NCBI GenBank assembly: GCA_023389105.1
Contig: JAEWEY010000004.1
Coordinates: 62,001-126,000 of the forward strand
Direction: 5' to 3'
Origin: Pseudomonadota bacterium
Lineage (GTDB): Bacteria; Pseudomonadota; Alphaproteobacteria; Sphingomonadales; Sphingomonadaceae
DNA length: 64,000 nt
In this document: positions 26,288 through 34,785 of the stretch, in pieces
Numbering within the stretch: the stretch's first letter is position 1
How the letters are laid out: the number at the start of each line of letters is the position of its first letter
The notes under the pieces: generated by a model
The model's database searches: none
The model's input: only the letters and a program-made list of their open reading frames with translations
What the model was told of the DNA's origin: nothing
Translations under genes and position numbers: made by a program

Positions 26288-28891
26288 GTGAGGCACTTGC
26301 GCGCAGCGACTTTGGGTCTTTTCGCATCGACGGCGCTGGCGACGCCAGCCTTGTCTCAGAACACGCAGCCGCAGACCACTGGACAATCCCCGGCACCTAG
26401 CACGAACGCGACCGACGTCACGTCGCCGCCCAAGCAGGTGCAAACGGCACAGGATGGGAACGTCCCCGACCAGACTGAGATCATCATTACCGCCACCAAG
26501 CGGGAGGAGAATCTCCAGAACGTTCCAATGAGCGTGCAGGCAATTGGAACGCGTCGCCTCGATCAGCTGAACATCTCCAACTTCGAGGATTACACCAAGC
26601 AGCTGCCGTCGGTCAGCTTTCAGACGGCAGCACCGGGTTACACCGTCGTATACATGCGCGGCGTCGCGACCGGCGGCGACGGCAATCACACCGGCTCGCT
26701 GCCTTCGGTCGGATCGTACCTCGACGAGCAGCCGGTGACGACGATCGGCGGCACGCTCGATGTCCACATCTACGACATCGCGCGGATCGAGAGCCTGAAC
26801 GGCCCGCAGGGCACCCTTTACGGCGCATCGAGCGAAGCGGGCACGATCCGAATTATCACCAACAAGCCGGAACTTGGCGTCACCACCGGACGCATGGATG
26901 CCGAGATCAACAGCGTCGACCACGGCGGGGTTGGGGGCAAGCTGGAAGGCATGATCAACCTGCCGCTGACGAAGAGCATCGCCTTCCGCGGCGTTGCCTT
27001 CTACCAGCGCGACGCGGGTTACATCGACAATATCCGCGGTACGCGTGATTATTGCGGCGATGCCGTCCGCGACACTGCCGGCGACATCGTCGGATGTGTG
27101 CGCAACGGCTTCCACGCGGACAACGCCGCGTTCGTCAAAAACAATTTCAACACACAAAAGATCTGGGGCGGCCGCGCAGCCCTCAAGGTAGACCTCGACG
27201 ACAATTGGACCATCACTCCGACGGTCATGCACCAGGACTCCAAGACCAAGGGTGTCTGGTATTATGACGAGCGACTGGGCGACTTGAAGACACAGCGCTT
27301 TCGGGAGGAGCCGGGGCACGACCGCTTCACGCAATATGCGCTGACGGTCGAAGGCAAAATCGGCAACTTCGACGTGACCTACGCGGGTGCGTATATGGAT
27401 CGCCCGAACAGCGGCGTGAACGACTATACCGATTATGCGGACGCTTATGACGCTTATTACGAAAGCTACGGCGGCCTCGCGAACTATCAGTATTACTTCG
27501 ACAATGCCGGCAATCCGGTCGACCCGCGCCAGTACATCACGGGCGGCAATCATTTCAAAAAGCTGAGCCAGGAACTTCGGATCGCAAGTCCGATCGACAA
27601 GCCGTTCCGGGTCATCGGCGGTGCTTTTTACCAGCGTCAGTCCAACGACATCCTGCAGGAATATCGTGTCGACAACCTGGCCGACCTGCTGTCGGTCAAT
27701 GGGCGGCCAGGCCTCTTGTGGCTGACCAAGCAAAAGCGCGTCGACCGCGACTATGCACTGTTCGGCGAAGCCAGCTTCGACATCACTCCGCAGATCACCC
27801 TGACCGGTGGTGGCCGCTACTACAAATTCAACAATACGGTGATCGGTTTCGCGGGCTTCGGCCGGAACCCGGCCTTTTTCCAGGGGCGCCCGGGTAACCC
27901 GCCGCCCAACGCGGTAGGAAGCACGCGCACAGGCGTTGCTCAATGCTTCACCACCAGCGGCGACTCGTTGCGGGATTCGCAACTAAATGGAACCGACACG
28001 ACCCTAATCCAGGCAGGAGCGCTGGCCGATACTCCCTGCATCAACGTCGGCATGTTCGAAAATGGCAAGGTCAAGCCCAAGCAGAGCAAGGACGACGGCT
28101 TCACCTATCGGTTCAACGGTACCTACAAGCCGCGCCCGGGCCTCTTGTTCTACGCGACGTGGTCGAAGGGTTTCCGGCCGGGGGGCATCAACCGGCAACC
28201 CGGGCTGGCCCCGTACAATCCGGACTTCCTGATCAACTACGAGCTTGGGTGGAAGACTTCGTTCGGCCCCCTCCGCTGGAACGGGGCGATCTATCACCAG
28301 ATCTGGAAGAAGTTTCAGTTCAGCTTCCTGGGCGAGAATAGCCTCACGGTCGTCCAGAACGGGCGCGACGCGAAGATTGACGGTATCGAAACGGACGTTA
28401 GCTACGTCCGCGGCGGACTGACCCTTAATGCCGCCGCCGCCTACACCAATGCCAAGGTAAAGCAGAACATCTGCGCCGTCGCGGCGGATGAGACCGCCAA
28501 TTGTACCGGACCCGGAGACCAGATCACGGCGCCCAAGGGCACACGCCTGCCAATCACGCCGAAGTTCAAGATCACCGGAACCGCGCGCTACGCCTGGGAT
28601 ATGGGGCCGGGGAAAGCGCACGTGCAGGCGGGTGTCGTGCATCAGAGTTCCGCGAGATCCGCACTGCGGATCGACGACAACCTGCTGACCGGCAAGCTGC
28701 CGTCATACACGTTGGTCGATCTGTTTGCCGGCTATGACTGGAATAAATACAGCTTCGAGCTGTTCGCGACGAACGTCTTCGACAAGCGCAATCAGCTCTC
28801 GCGAAGCGTTTCGTGCAGCATCTGTACGAACATCCACATCGTTCCGGGTCGTCCACGCACGATCGGTCTTCGCGCCGGCATGAAGTTTTAA
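26288..28891 (+). CDS. TonB-dependent outer-membrane receptor
   Basis: Ligand-gated outer-membrane barrel of 867 residues. It has a signal peptide (LRAATLGLFASTALATPALSQ), a Gln/Thr/Pro-rich linker, the TonB-box region TEIIITATKREENLQNVPMS, a plug domain, and a 22-strand barrel ending in terminal Phe (LRAGMKF). The plug motif NGPQGTLYGASSEAGTIRI is intact. The start is GTG 26288, with GGGGGG about eight bases upstream; longer in-frame starts would put a non-signal stretch in front. The ligand is unknown; in sphingomonads many such receptors take up glycans, phenolics or siderophores. Confidence 0.93.
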   Translation: MRHLRAATLGLFASTALATPALSQNTQPQTTGQSPAPSTNATDVTSPPKQVQTAQDGNVPDQTEIIITATKREENLQNVPMSVQAIGTRRLDQLNISNFEDYTKQLPSVSFQTAAPGYTVVYMRGVATGGDGNHTGSLPSVGSYLDEQPVTTIGGTLDVHIYDIARIESLNGPQGTLYGASSEAGTIRIITNKPELGVTTGRMDAEINSVDHGGVGGKLEGMINLPLTKSIAFRGVAFYQRDAGYIDNIRGTRDYCGDAVRDTAGDIVGCVRNGFHADNAAFVKNNFNTQKIWGGRAALKVDLDDNWTITPTVMHQDSKTKGVWYYDERLGDLKTQRFREEPGHDRFTQYALTVEGKIGNFDVTYAGAYMDRPNSGVNDYTDYADAYDAYYESYGGLANYQYYFDNAGNPVDPRQYITGGNHFKKLSQELRIASPIDKPFRVIGGAFYQRQSNDILQEYRVDNLADLLSVNGRPGLLWLTKQKRVDRDYALFGEASFDITPQITLTGGGRYYKFNNTVIGFAGFGRNPAFFQGRPGNPPPNAVGSTRTGVAQCFTTSGDSLRDSQLNGTDTTLIQAGALADTPCINVGMFENGKVKPKQSKDDGFTYRFNGTYKPRPGLLFYATWSKGFRPGGINRQPGLAPYNPDFLINYELGWKTSFGPLRWNGAIYHQIWKKFQFSFLGENSLTVVQNGRDAKIDGIETDVSYVRGGLTLNAAAAYTNAKVKQNICAVAADETANCTGPGDQITAPKGTRLPITPKFKITGTARYAWDMGPGKAHVQAGVVHQSSARSALRIDDNLLTGKLPSYTLVDLFAGYDWNKYSFELFATNVFDKRNQLSRSVSCSICTNIHIVPGRPRTIGLRAGMKF

Positions 28892-28897
28892 GCGGAG

Positions 28898-28927
28898 CGC
28901 GGGGCCGGTTTTCGCGTTCGGCCCGCG
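28898..28927 (+). terminator. Possible weak hairpin terminator after the TonB receptor
   Basis: CGCGGGGCCG and CGGCCCGCG can pair with one bulged G around an 11-base loop, starting seven bases after the receptor stop. There is no T-run after it, and the next gene starts immediately, so it may only reduce read-through. Confidence 0.3.
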
Positions 28928-29560
28928 ATGACTGAACAAAGGACCACCCGAGGCCAGTGGCGTTTTGTCGCGGCGATCGTAACGCTCGCCAGCATCTGGC
29001 TACTCATGCTCATCGGCGGCCGAGGTCCCCTCGATCGTGCGATTTACGAGGCGCTTTATGCGGGGCACCGGCCCGCGCTTGCTACCGTTGCCAGGGCCTT
29101 CACCGCGTTGGGCGAACCGACAGTCCTGATCAGCGCAGGCGTGGCGACCGCGCTATGGCTGTGGTACGCCGGACACCGGCATCTGCCCTTCGTCCTCATC
29201 GCAATTACGATGCTCGGACGGGGGCTCAGCGAGCTGCAGAAATATTGGGTGGGGCGGGCTCGTCCCGATCTCGAGGCGCATTTGGTCGTGGTGAAGAGCC
29301 AGTCCTTTCCGAGTGGCCATGCGACCAGCTCAATGATCTTCTACATGGTCATGGCGCTGACGCTTACGGCTGGCACGCGCTGGCATCGCGCCACTGCCGC
29401 CGGCGCCTTTCTGCTATCGTTGCTGATCGGTCTCAGCCGCGTGATGCTCGGCGTTCACTGGCCTAGCGACGTCGTCGGCGGCTGGTCGTTCGGCCTGTTG
29501 TGGGTGCTGCTTACACTGCGCATCGCGCAGCGCTTCGTTCAGACCGACGTCAAACGTTGA
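28928..29560 (+). CDS. PAP2-family membrane phosphatase
   Basis: A 210-residue integral membrane phosphatase with about six hydrophobic segments. All three lipid phosphatase signature motifs are present: KYWVGRARP, PSGHATS, and SRVMLGVHWPSD. Likely substrates are undecaprenyl pyrophosphate or phosphatidic acid-type lipids; the sequence does not tell which. It starts at ATG 28928, 36 bases after the TonB receptor. Its last 11 bases overlap the end of the convergent ychF gene. Confidence 0.9.
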   Translation: MTEQRTTRGQWRFVAAIVTLASIWLLMLIGGRGPLDRAIYEALYAGHRPALATVARAFTALGEPTVLISAGVATALWLWYAGHRHLPFVLIAITMLGRGLSELQKYWVGRARPDLEAHLVVVKSQSFPSGHATSSMIFYMVMALTLTAGTRWHRATAAGAFLLSLLIGLSRVMLGVHWPSDVVGGWSFGLLWVLLTLRIAQRFVQTDVKR

Positions 29561-30650
29561 ACCGGAACAGCATCACGTCGCCGTCCTGGACGACATATTC
29601 CTTGCCTTCCGACCGCGATTTCCCCGCGTCACGGGCGCCGCTCTCGCCGCCGAACTTCACGAAATCGTCGAAGGCAATAGTTTCGGCGCGGATGAACCCA
29701 CGTTCGAAATCGGTATGGATCTCGCCGGCCGCCTCAGGCGCCTTGGCGCCCCGGTGAGTCGTCCAGGCACGCGCTTCCTTCGGTCCTGCTGTGAAGAAGG
29801 TGATTAGACCAAGCAACTCGTAACCTGCGCGGATCACGCGGGCGAGGCCCGTCTCCTGCAAGCCGAGATCGGACAGGAAGGCTTCTCGCTCCTCAGCCGC
29901 TAGCGTTGCGATTTCGGCCTCGATCGCGGCGGAAACGACGACCGCCTTGGCGTCCTCGGCTGCAGCTTTCGCCGCAACTCGGGCTGACAATTCGTTGCCA
30001 TCCGCCGCGTCACCTTCGCCGACATTGCAGACGTAAAGCACCGGCTTGCCGGTCAGCAGTTGGGCGCGCTGAAGCGCCTTTTCTTCCTCAGGGTCCTTGG
30101 GCGTCACCAGCCGCGCCGGCTTCGAAGCTCGCAAAAGTTCAAGCGCCTGCCCGAGAACGCTCGCTTCGACCTTCGCTTCCTTGTCGCCCTGCTGCGCCTT
30201 TTTCGTGAGGTTCGGGACGCGGCGTTCCAGGCTGTCGAGATCGGCCAGCATGAGCTCGGTTTCGACGGTTTCCGCATCGGCGATGGGATCGACACGGCCT
30301 TCGACGTGCGTCACGTCGCCATCTTCGAAGCAGCGCAGAACGTGCACGATCGCGTCCACTTCGCGAATGTTGGCAAGGAACTGGTTGCCGAGCCCTTCGC
30401 CCTGCGACGCCCCGCGGACAAGGCCGGCAATGTCCACGAACTCGATCTGGGTTTCGATCTCCTGCGCCGACCGGGCGATCTTCGCGATCTGATCGAGACG
30501 CGCATCCGGCACCGCGACCCGGCCGACATTCGGCTCGATCGTGCAGAAGGGATAATTGGCCGCCTGCGCCGCAGCCGTCTCGGTGAGCGCATTGAAGAGG
30601 GTCGATTTGCCGACGTTCGGCAAGCCAACGATGCCACAGCGGAAGCCCAT
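29550..30650 (-). CDS. ychF: Redox-regulated ATPase YchF (OLA1 family)
   Basis: Obg-related P-loop NTPase of 366 residues that binds the ribosome and prefers ATP. The P-loop is GLPNVGKST, and the switch region has FVDIAGLVRGAS. The nucleotide-specificity motif is NVGE instead of the GTP-type NKxD, which is the mark of YchF. The C-terminal TGS domain is complete (LITFFTAGPKEARAWT through VQDGDVMLFRFNV). ATG 30650 gives the standard N-terminus MGFRCGIVG. It leads a minus-strand region with pth and rplY, the common translation neighbourhood. Confidence 0.97.
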   Translation of the reverse strand: MGFRCGIVGLPNVGKSTLFNALTETAAAQAANYPFCTIEPNVGRVAVPDARLDQIAKIARSAQEIETQIEFVDIAGLVRGASQGEGLGNQFLANIREVDAIVHVLRCFEDGDVTHVEGRVDPIADAETVETELMLADLDSLERRVPNLTKKAQQGDKEAKVEASVLGQALELLRASKPARLVTPKDPEEEKALQRAQLLTGKPVLYVCNVGEGDAADGNELSARVAAKAAAEDAKAVVVSAAIEAEIATLAAEEREAFLSDLGLQETGLARVIRAGYELLGLITFFTAGPKEARAWTTHRGAKAPEAAGEIHTDFERGFIRAETIAFDDFVKFGGESGARDAGKSRSEGKEYVVQDGDVMLFRFNV

Positions 30651-30743
30651 GATTATCCTATTCGATTGATGAAAGCGCGCGAGGCGGGGGGCCGTCGGCA
30701 TCGCTAACGGGGGCCCTAGCGATGCCCACCGTCAAAATCAAAG

Positions 30744-31319
30744 TCAGGCGAAGTTGAAGGAAACGCTTAGCCGCGCACCGCGGCCGGTTCCTGGTAGGAC
30801 TTCGTGGCGAAGCCAGCTTTCCCACATCAGCACCAACCCCGCATAAGGGTCGACGGTTTCAAAGCTATCGCGTCGCGGCGGTGCGGCCATCATCATGGGC
30901 AGCCGCGGATCCTCGAACCTAATCGCGCCTGACCCCGGCGGGACTTCCACATAAAGCGTGCCGGAAATCAGGCTGTGCGGATGAATGTGTCCACTGTGAT
31001 GCCCACCGGCTTTCAACAGATTGACCCACAAGCTGTCGAGGCGCGGCTTTCGGTCGAGGTCGAAGCCCGCCTCTCGCGCAAAGGCGGTCGCGTGACGCGT
31101 CAGGAGCTTGCCCAATGCTGAAAAAGCGGGGTCGCGGCGCGGCAGATCGTTGAGGGAAGCGTAGCTGGTATAGCCCGCGTAGCGGTGTTCCTTCGACCAA
31201 TTGCGGCCAGCGACGTCGTCGCTCGCCAGCGAATGAATCGAATGCGCCAACTCACCGAGTAGCGAATCATTGCCAAGCTCGGCTTCGTACAGCTGGGTGG
31301 CGAACAAATTGCGAGTCAT
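30744..31319 (-). CDS. Putative 2OG-Fe(II) oxygenase-like protein (TIGR02466-type)
   Basis: A 191-residue protein resembling the TIGR02466 family, thought to have the double-stranded beta-helix of 2-oxoglutarate/iron dioxygenases. The pattern HHSGHIHPHSLISGTLYVE holds candidate metal-binding His, and a later His and Arg lie in WLRHEVLPGTGRGARLS, consistent with the second iron His and the 2OG-binding Arg. Substrate unknown. The ATG overlaps the pth stop as ATGA, so it is co-translated with pth. In sphingomonads this family is often near TPR-sulfotransferases and TonB receptors; one of each lies 2-6 kb away. Confidence 0.75.
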   Translation of the reverse strand: MTRNLFATQLYEAELGNDSLLGELAHSIHSLASDDVAGRNWSKEHRYAGYTSYASLNDLPRRDPAFSALGKLLTRHATAFAREAGFDLDRKPRLDSLWVNLLKAGGHHSGHIHPHSLISGTLYVEVPPGSGAIRFEDPRLPMMMAAPPRRDSFETVDPYAGLVLMWESWLRHEVLPGTGRGARLSVSFNFA

Positions 31320-31897
31320 TCGGGTTGCTGCAGTCGTAAGGCGATTTCGCTCATAAAGCGGGCGTCGTCGCCGTCCGCTAGCCAATCGGCTTCGCTGGCG
31401 ATCGCCGACAGCATGTCGCTGAGCGGCTCCATCTCGGACTTGGCGTAATTGCCCAGCACATGCGGAGTCACGAGATCCTTCCGACCGGGCCCGGGGTGAC
31501 CGATGCCAATCCGTACGCGCCGGAAATCGGGACCTAGCGCTGCATTGATCGACCGAAGGCCATTGTGCCCGGCGAGCCCGCCACCGACGCGGACCTTCAC
31601 CTTGAAGGGCGCGAGATCGAGTTCGTCATGGAAGACCGTCAGCGCCTCTTCGTCCAGCTTGTAGAAGCGCAGTGCCTGCTGAACCGCGTCGCCGCTGTCG
31701 TTCATAAACGTCTGCGGCTTGAGCAGCAGTACGCGATGACGGCCGATCCGTCCTTCGGAGATGAGACTGCGAAACTTCTTCGACCATGGGCCGAAGCCAT
31801 GGGTCTCCGCCAAGATGTCGGCGGCCATGAAGCCGACATTGTGCCGGTGCAGCGCATATTGTGCACCCGGATTTCCGAGACCGGCCCAGACTTGCAT
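31316..31897 (-). CDS. pth: Aminoacyl (peptidyl)-tRNA hydrolase
   Basis: Releases peptide from prematurely dropped peptidyl-tRNA; 193 residues, normal length. The active-site segment GLGNPG...HRHNVGF carries the catalytic His (residue 19) and Asn9. TFMNDSG and FHDELDLAPFKVKVRVGGGLAGHNGL are the conserved substrate-binding and Asp-containing segments. It lies downstream of rplY in the standard rplY-pth-ychF order, with a terminator-like hairpin between rplY and pth and a TIGR02466-type gene inserted before ychF. Confidence 0.97.
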   Translation of the reverse strand: MQVWAGLGNPGAQYALHRHNVGFMAADILAETHGFGPWSKKFRSLISEGRIGRHRVLLLKPQTFMNDSGDAVQQALRFYKLDEEALTVFHDELDLAPFKVKVRVGGGLAGHNGLRSINAALGPDFRRVRIGIGHPGPGRKDLVTPHVLGNYAKSEMEPLSDMLSAIASEADWLADGDDARFMSEIALRLQQPE

Positions 31898-31924
31898 CCC
31901 ATTTCCCTAGCGTGCCGCGCGGCC

Positions 31925-31957
31925 AAAAAGAAACCGCCCATCCTTGCGGACAGGCGG
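31925..31957 (-). terminator. Intrinsic terminator between rplY and pth
   Basis: Read on the minus strand, CCGCCTGTCC and GGATGGGCGG pair (two G-T wobbles) around a GCAA tetraloop, followed by TTTCTTTTT. GCAA is a GNRA loop, which makes the stem stable. It is placed 28 bases after the rplY stop and 28 bases before the pth start, so it should lower pth expression relative to rplY. Confidence 0.8.
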
Positions 31958-31985
31958 CTCTCTGTTTCCCGGAAAGAGGGGGCGA

Positions 31986-32648
31986 TTACTCGCCGCTCTC
32001 CTCGTTTTCGGACTCTTCGGCGCCGACGGTCGGGACCGCATCGGCGGCCGGTGCTTCGGCTTCGTCTTCTTCGGACTTCATCGCCGACGGAGCGACCACG
32101 GTGGCGACCGTGAAGTCGTCGTCGGTGTTGGCCGGTGTCACGCCCTTGGGCAGCTTCACCTGGCCGATGTGGATCGAATCGCCGATTTCCAGGCCGTCCA
32201 GCGGCACGTGGATCTCGCTCGGAATGTCCGCGGCGTCGCAGACCAGTTCGAGCTCGTGCACGACGACGTTCAGCACACCGCCACGCTTGAGGCCCGGCGA
32301 GGCTTCTTCATTGTCGAATCGCATCGGGACAGCGACGTTGACCTTGGTGTGCTCACCGATCCGCAGGAAGTCGACGTGGATCGGCCGGCTGGTCACCGGG
32401 TGGAAGTCCACGGCCTTCGGCAACGTGCGGTGCGCCTTGCCCGACAGGTCGATCATCACGACCGAGTTCATGAAGTGGCCGGTCGAAAGCATTTTCGACA
32501 GCAGCTTCTCCTCGACGTGAATCGACAGAGGTTCTTTCTTCTCGCCGTAAACAACGGCGGGGACCCGGCCTTCGCGGCGCAGTTCACGGGAGGCTCCCTT
32601 GCCAGCCCGGTCGCGCGCTTCGGCGGGCAGCGTCAGCTGATCGCTCAT
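31986..32648 (-). CDS. rplY: 50S ribosomal protein L25 (TL5/Ctc form)
   Basis: 5S rRNA-binding ribosomal protein of 220 residues, the long two-domain (TL5/Ctc) form. The N-terminal domain begins LTLPAEARDRAGKGASRELRR, with VPAVVYGEKKEP next. The C-terminal beta domain includes LHPVTSRPIHVDFLRI-type sequence. The acidic tail (EDEAEAPAADAVPTVGAEE) is common in alphaproteobacteria. GGAG lies nine bases before the ATG. Followed by pth through an intrinsic terminator. Confidence 0.96.
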   Translation of the reverse strand: MSDQLTLPAEARDRAGKGASRELRREGRVPAVVYGEKKEPLSIHVEEKLLSKMLSTGHFMNSVVMIDLSGKAHRTLPKAVDFHPVTSRPIHVDFLRIGEHTKVNVAVPMRFDNEEASPGLKRGGVLNVVVHELELVCDAADIPSEIHVPLDGLEIGDSIHIGQVKLPKGVTPANTDDDFTVATVVAPSAMKSEEDEAEAPAADAVPTVGAEESENEESGE

Positions 32649-32666
32649 TAGCTATGCTCCATTTGC

Positions 32667-32696
32667 AAAAAAATCCCGCGCCACGCCTCCAGGGAT
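32667..32696 (-). terminator. Weak terminator or attenuator ahead of rplY
   Basis: On the minus strand ATCCC and GGGAT pair around a 14-base loop and are followed by seven T. The T-run ends 18 bases before the rplY start. It may end transcription from the upstream TraB/GumN gene or act as an attenuator in the rplY leader. The stem is short, so confidence is low. Confidence 0.35.
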
Positions 32697-32755
32697 GACC
32701 ATGACTGGGATGGGCGCGCCCTACGGGACAAGCGCCGGAAAAGCAAGTTGGGCCG

Positions 32756-33562
32756 TCAGTTCACCCGGCGCGAGGAGAGGCCGCGCTCGGCGAGGCGAAC
32801 GAGGAGGGAATCGGGGCCAGCCAAATGTCCCGCCCCAACAGCAACGAACACGGTACCGGGTGACCGCATGCGCGCCCTGATCCAGTCCGCCCAGCGGTCG
32901 TTCCGCTCAGTAAACATCATGCGGTAGGTGTCGGGAGAGGCGGTGCGGAGCTGGGCGAGCATACTGACGAACACTCTCTGGTCGCCGCGCTTCCAGGCGT
33001 CCTGCATATCCGCCATCGTTTTCGATAGGCTTTGCATCTGGTTGCCGTCCGCAGCTTCAGCCACGTTCGGTCGAGCAGACGGCGCTGCGGCTGGCAAAGC
33101 CGGAGGCATCTTGCTGAACATGTCGAGCTGAAACTGCATCGTCTCCAGCCCCTCGACCTGCTTGCCCTCGGCTTCGGCTGCGTAGCGCAGGATCATGTCC
33201 GCGCCATTATCGACCTGGAGACCGCGTGATCGGCCCGCGTTGATGGCCATGCGGGTCGTTGCGAGAAAGGAGGCCGAGGGCGTGACCGACGGAGGACGGA
33301 AGCCAGGCGTTGCCTGGTAGAGCTGCGGTCGCTCGGGAATGACCGTTTCAAGGACGAGCTCGCCGGACTTCTCGAAAGCCGCGCGGACGCGCTCGTTGAA
33401 CCAGTGGGTCTTGGCATCGAGCGCGTGGAAAGTGCCGAAGACGTAGATTGTGGTGTCCGCATCGCGCACTTCGAACATCGCGGGCGCGGCGTCGGGTTCG
33501 ACGGCTGGCAAGTCGGCAGGCGTTGCAGCGGCCAGTGTGGCGGCAGCGATCACGTTCAGCAT
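32756..33562 (-). CDS. TraB/GumN-family protein, copy 1
   Basis: A 268-residue exported protein of the TraB/GumN (Tiki-like) family, some members of which are membrane-associated metalloproteases. The N-terminus (MLNVIAAATLAAATPADLPA) can act as a short signal. The first family motif is TIYVFGTFHALD, with the conserved GTxH; the second is the C-terminal VAVGAGHLAGPDSL. GGGAGGG precedes the ATG. It is homologous to the next gene upstream (33774-34676) with about 210 bases between them; 33563-33773 shows no gene. Confidence 0.85.
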   Translation of the reverse strand: MLNVIAAATLAAATPADLPAVEPDAAPAMFEVRDADTTIYVFGTFHALDAKTHWFNERVRAAFEKSGELVLETVIPERPQLYQATPGFRPPSVTPSASFLATTRMAINAGRSRGLQVDNGADMILRYAAEAEGKQVEGLETMQFQLDMFSKMPPALPAAAPSARPNVAEAADGNQMQSLSKTMADMQDAWKRGDQRVFVSMLAQLRTASPDTYRMMFTERNDRWADWIRARMRSPGTVFVAVGAGHLAGPDSLLVRLAERGLSSRRVN

Positions 33563-33773
33563 CCTTCACCCTCCCGAGGCGAATGGCGCTGAGCCAGTCA
33601 GTGCTTGGATAAGGCGGCCACAAAACGCCCGGCGGAACGCACCGCCAGCCACCTCATCCGCGCATCAGACCCCCCAGCCCGATACCCAACGAGGATGGTC
33701 ACCAACAGATTAAGAAATGTCTAGCGGAAAGCCGCGAAAGGTGAACATTTATCGGTGGATAGCTTCCGTGCCG

Positions 33774-34676
33774 CTACTGAAGCCGGCGCACCTTGTAGCC
33801 ATTCTTCCGCAAGGTATCGAGCACCGAGCCCTTGCCGGCGAGATGGCCTGCACCGACTGCGACCAAGATCGTGCCGGGCTGATTTAGCCGTTGCTCGATC
33901 CACTTCGCCCAATGGGCATTGCGGGCCTCGAGCAGGGTCTCGCGGATCTCCTTCGATTCCGATAGCTCGCGATTGAAGGTGCTGGCGATCTGCCTGACGT
34001 CGCCGCGCGACCAGGAAGCCAGCATGCCGTTGAATTCCTTACCCACGTTGCCGGTCGGCTCGAGCGCACCCTGAAGCAACTGAAGCTGCGCCTTTTCAGG
34101 CAGGCGATCGAAGTAGCTGAACTGCTCGAGGTTGGTTTCGAGCTCGCCAATCGGCCGCTTCGTCGAAATGAATTGCTGGCGGAGAATTTCTTCGGGCCCG
34201 TGCGATCCTTGCAGTCCCATCTCCTGAAATTGCAGACTGAGCAGCGTAATCGCAGCCAGCCAGGTTTTCATCTGGTCGAAAACCTGTTCGGGCGCGCCGC
34301 TCTTCTTGATCGCGGCGCGAAGCTTGGCGACATCGGCGACCGGTACGCGCTCGGCGATCGGCTTCAGTCCCTTGGCAAAGCCGAGCTGAAACTTGGCTTG
34401 CTGAAGCGATTGCAGATTCTGCTGATCGACGATTGTCTCGACAATCAGCTGCTGAGAATTGGCCACCGCCTCATCGAACTTCGCGCTACGCCAAGCTAAA
34501 TCGTCAGGCAGCAGGTGAATTGTCCCGAACAGATAGATTTTCGTGTCGGGATCCGACACTTCCCAAAGGGCAGGACGGGCATTCTGGGGTGCGCGCGCGG
34601 ACGCAGGAACGGCGCCGAGCATGAGGGGGATGCCGAGTGCCGCAAGGCTGCGCTTGATCCAATGTTTGAAGTTCAT
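33774..34676 (-). CDS. TraB/GumN-family protein, copy 2
   Basis: A 300-residue exported homologue of copy 1. A signal peptide is clear (KRSLAALGIPLMLGAVPASA). Matching motifs are KIYLFGTIHLLP and LVAVGAGHLAGKGSVLD, and both copies end in a basic RRLQ or RRVN tail. The middle (residues ~100-220) is helical and differs strongly between the copies. The ATG 34676 is preferred to a GTG-type extension seven codons earlier, because it gives a proper signal start. It is divergent from glyQ with about 110 bases between. Confidence 0.87.
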   Translation of the reverse strand: MNFKHWIKRSLAALGIPLMLGAVPASARAPQNARPALWEVSDPDTKIYLFGTIHLLPDDLAWRSAKFDEAVANSQQLIVETIVDQQNLQSLQQAKFQLGFAKGLKPIAERVPVADVAKLRAAIKKSGAPEQVFDQMKTWLAAITLLSLQFQEMGLQGSHGPEEILRQQFISTKRPIGELETNLEQFSYFDRLPEKAQLQLLQGALEPTGNVGKEFNGMLASWSRGDVRQIASTFNRELSESKEIRETLLEARNAHWAKWIEQRLNQPGTILVAVGAGHLAGKGSVLDTLRKNGYKVRRLQ

Positions 34677-34785
34677 GTCCTGTCCTTGGGGCGCCATGCG
34701 TTAATTGCAGATGTAGGACGGATCGGCCGTTGGGAAAGGGCCGCTCCCTTGCGAGCCACCGCGTCATGCGCCAAAGCCCGCGCCC

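Noticed and set aside
26237..27982. 581-codon open frame on the minus strand inside the TonB receptor gene
   Set aside because: The plus-strand protein has all TonB receptor hallmarks. The minus frame gives Val/Arg/Asp-rich sequence without motifs and has no ribosome site.
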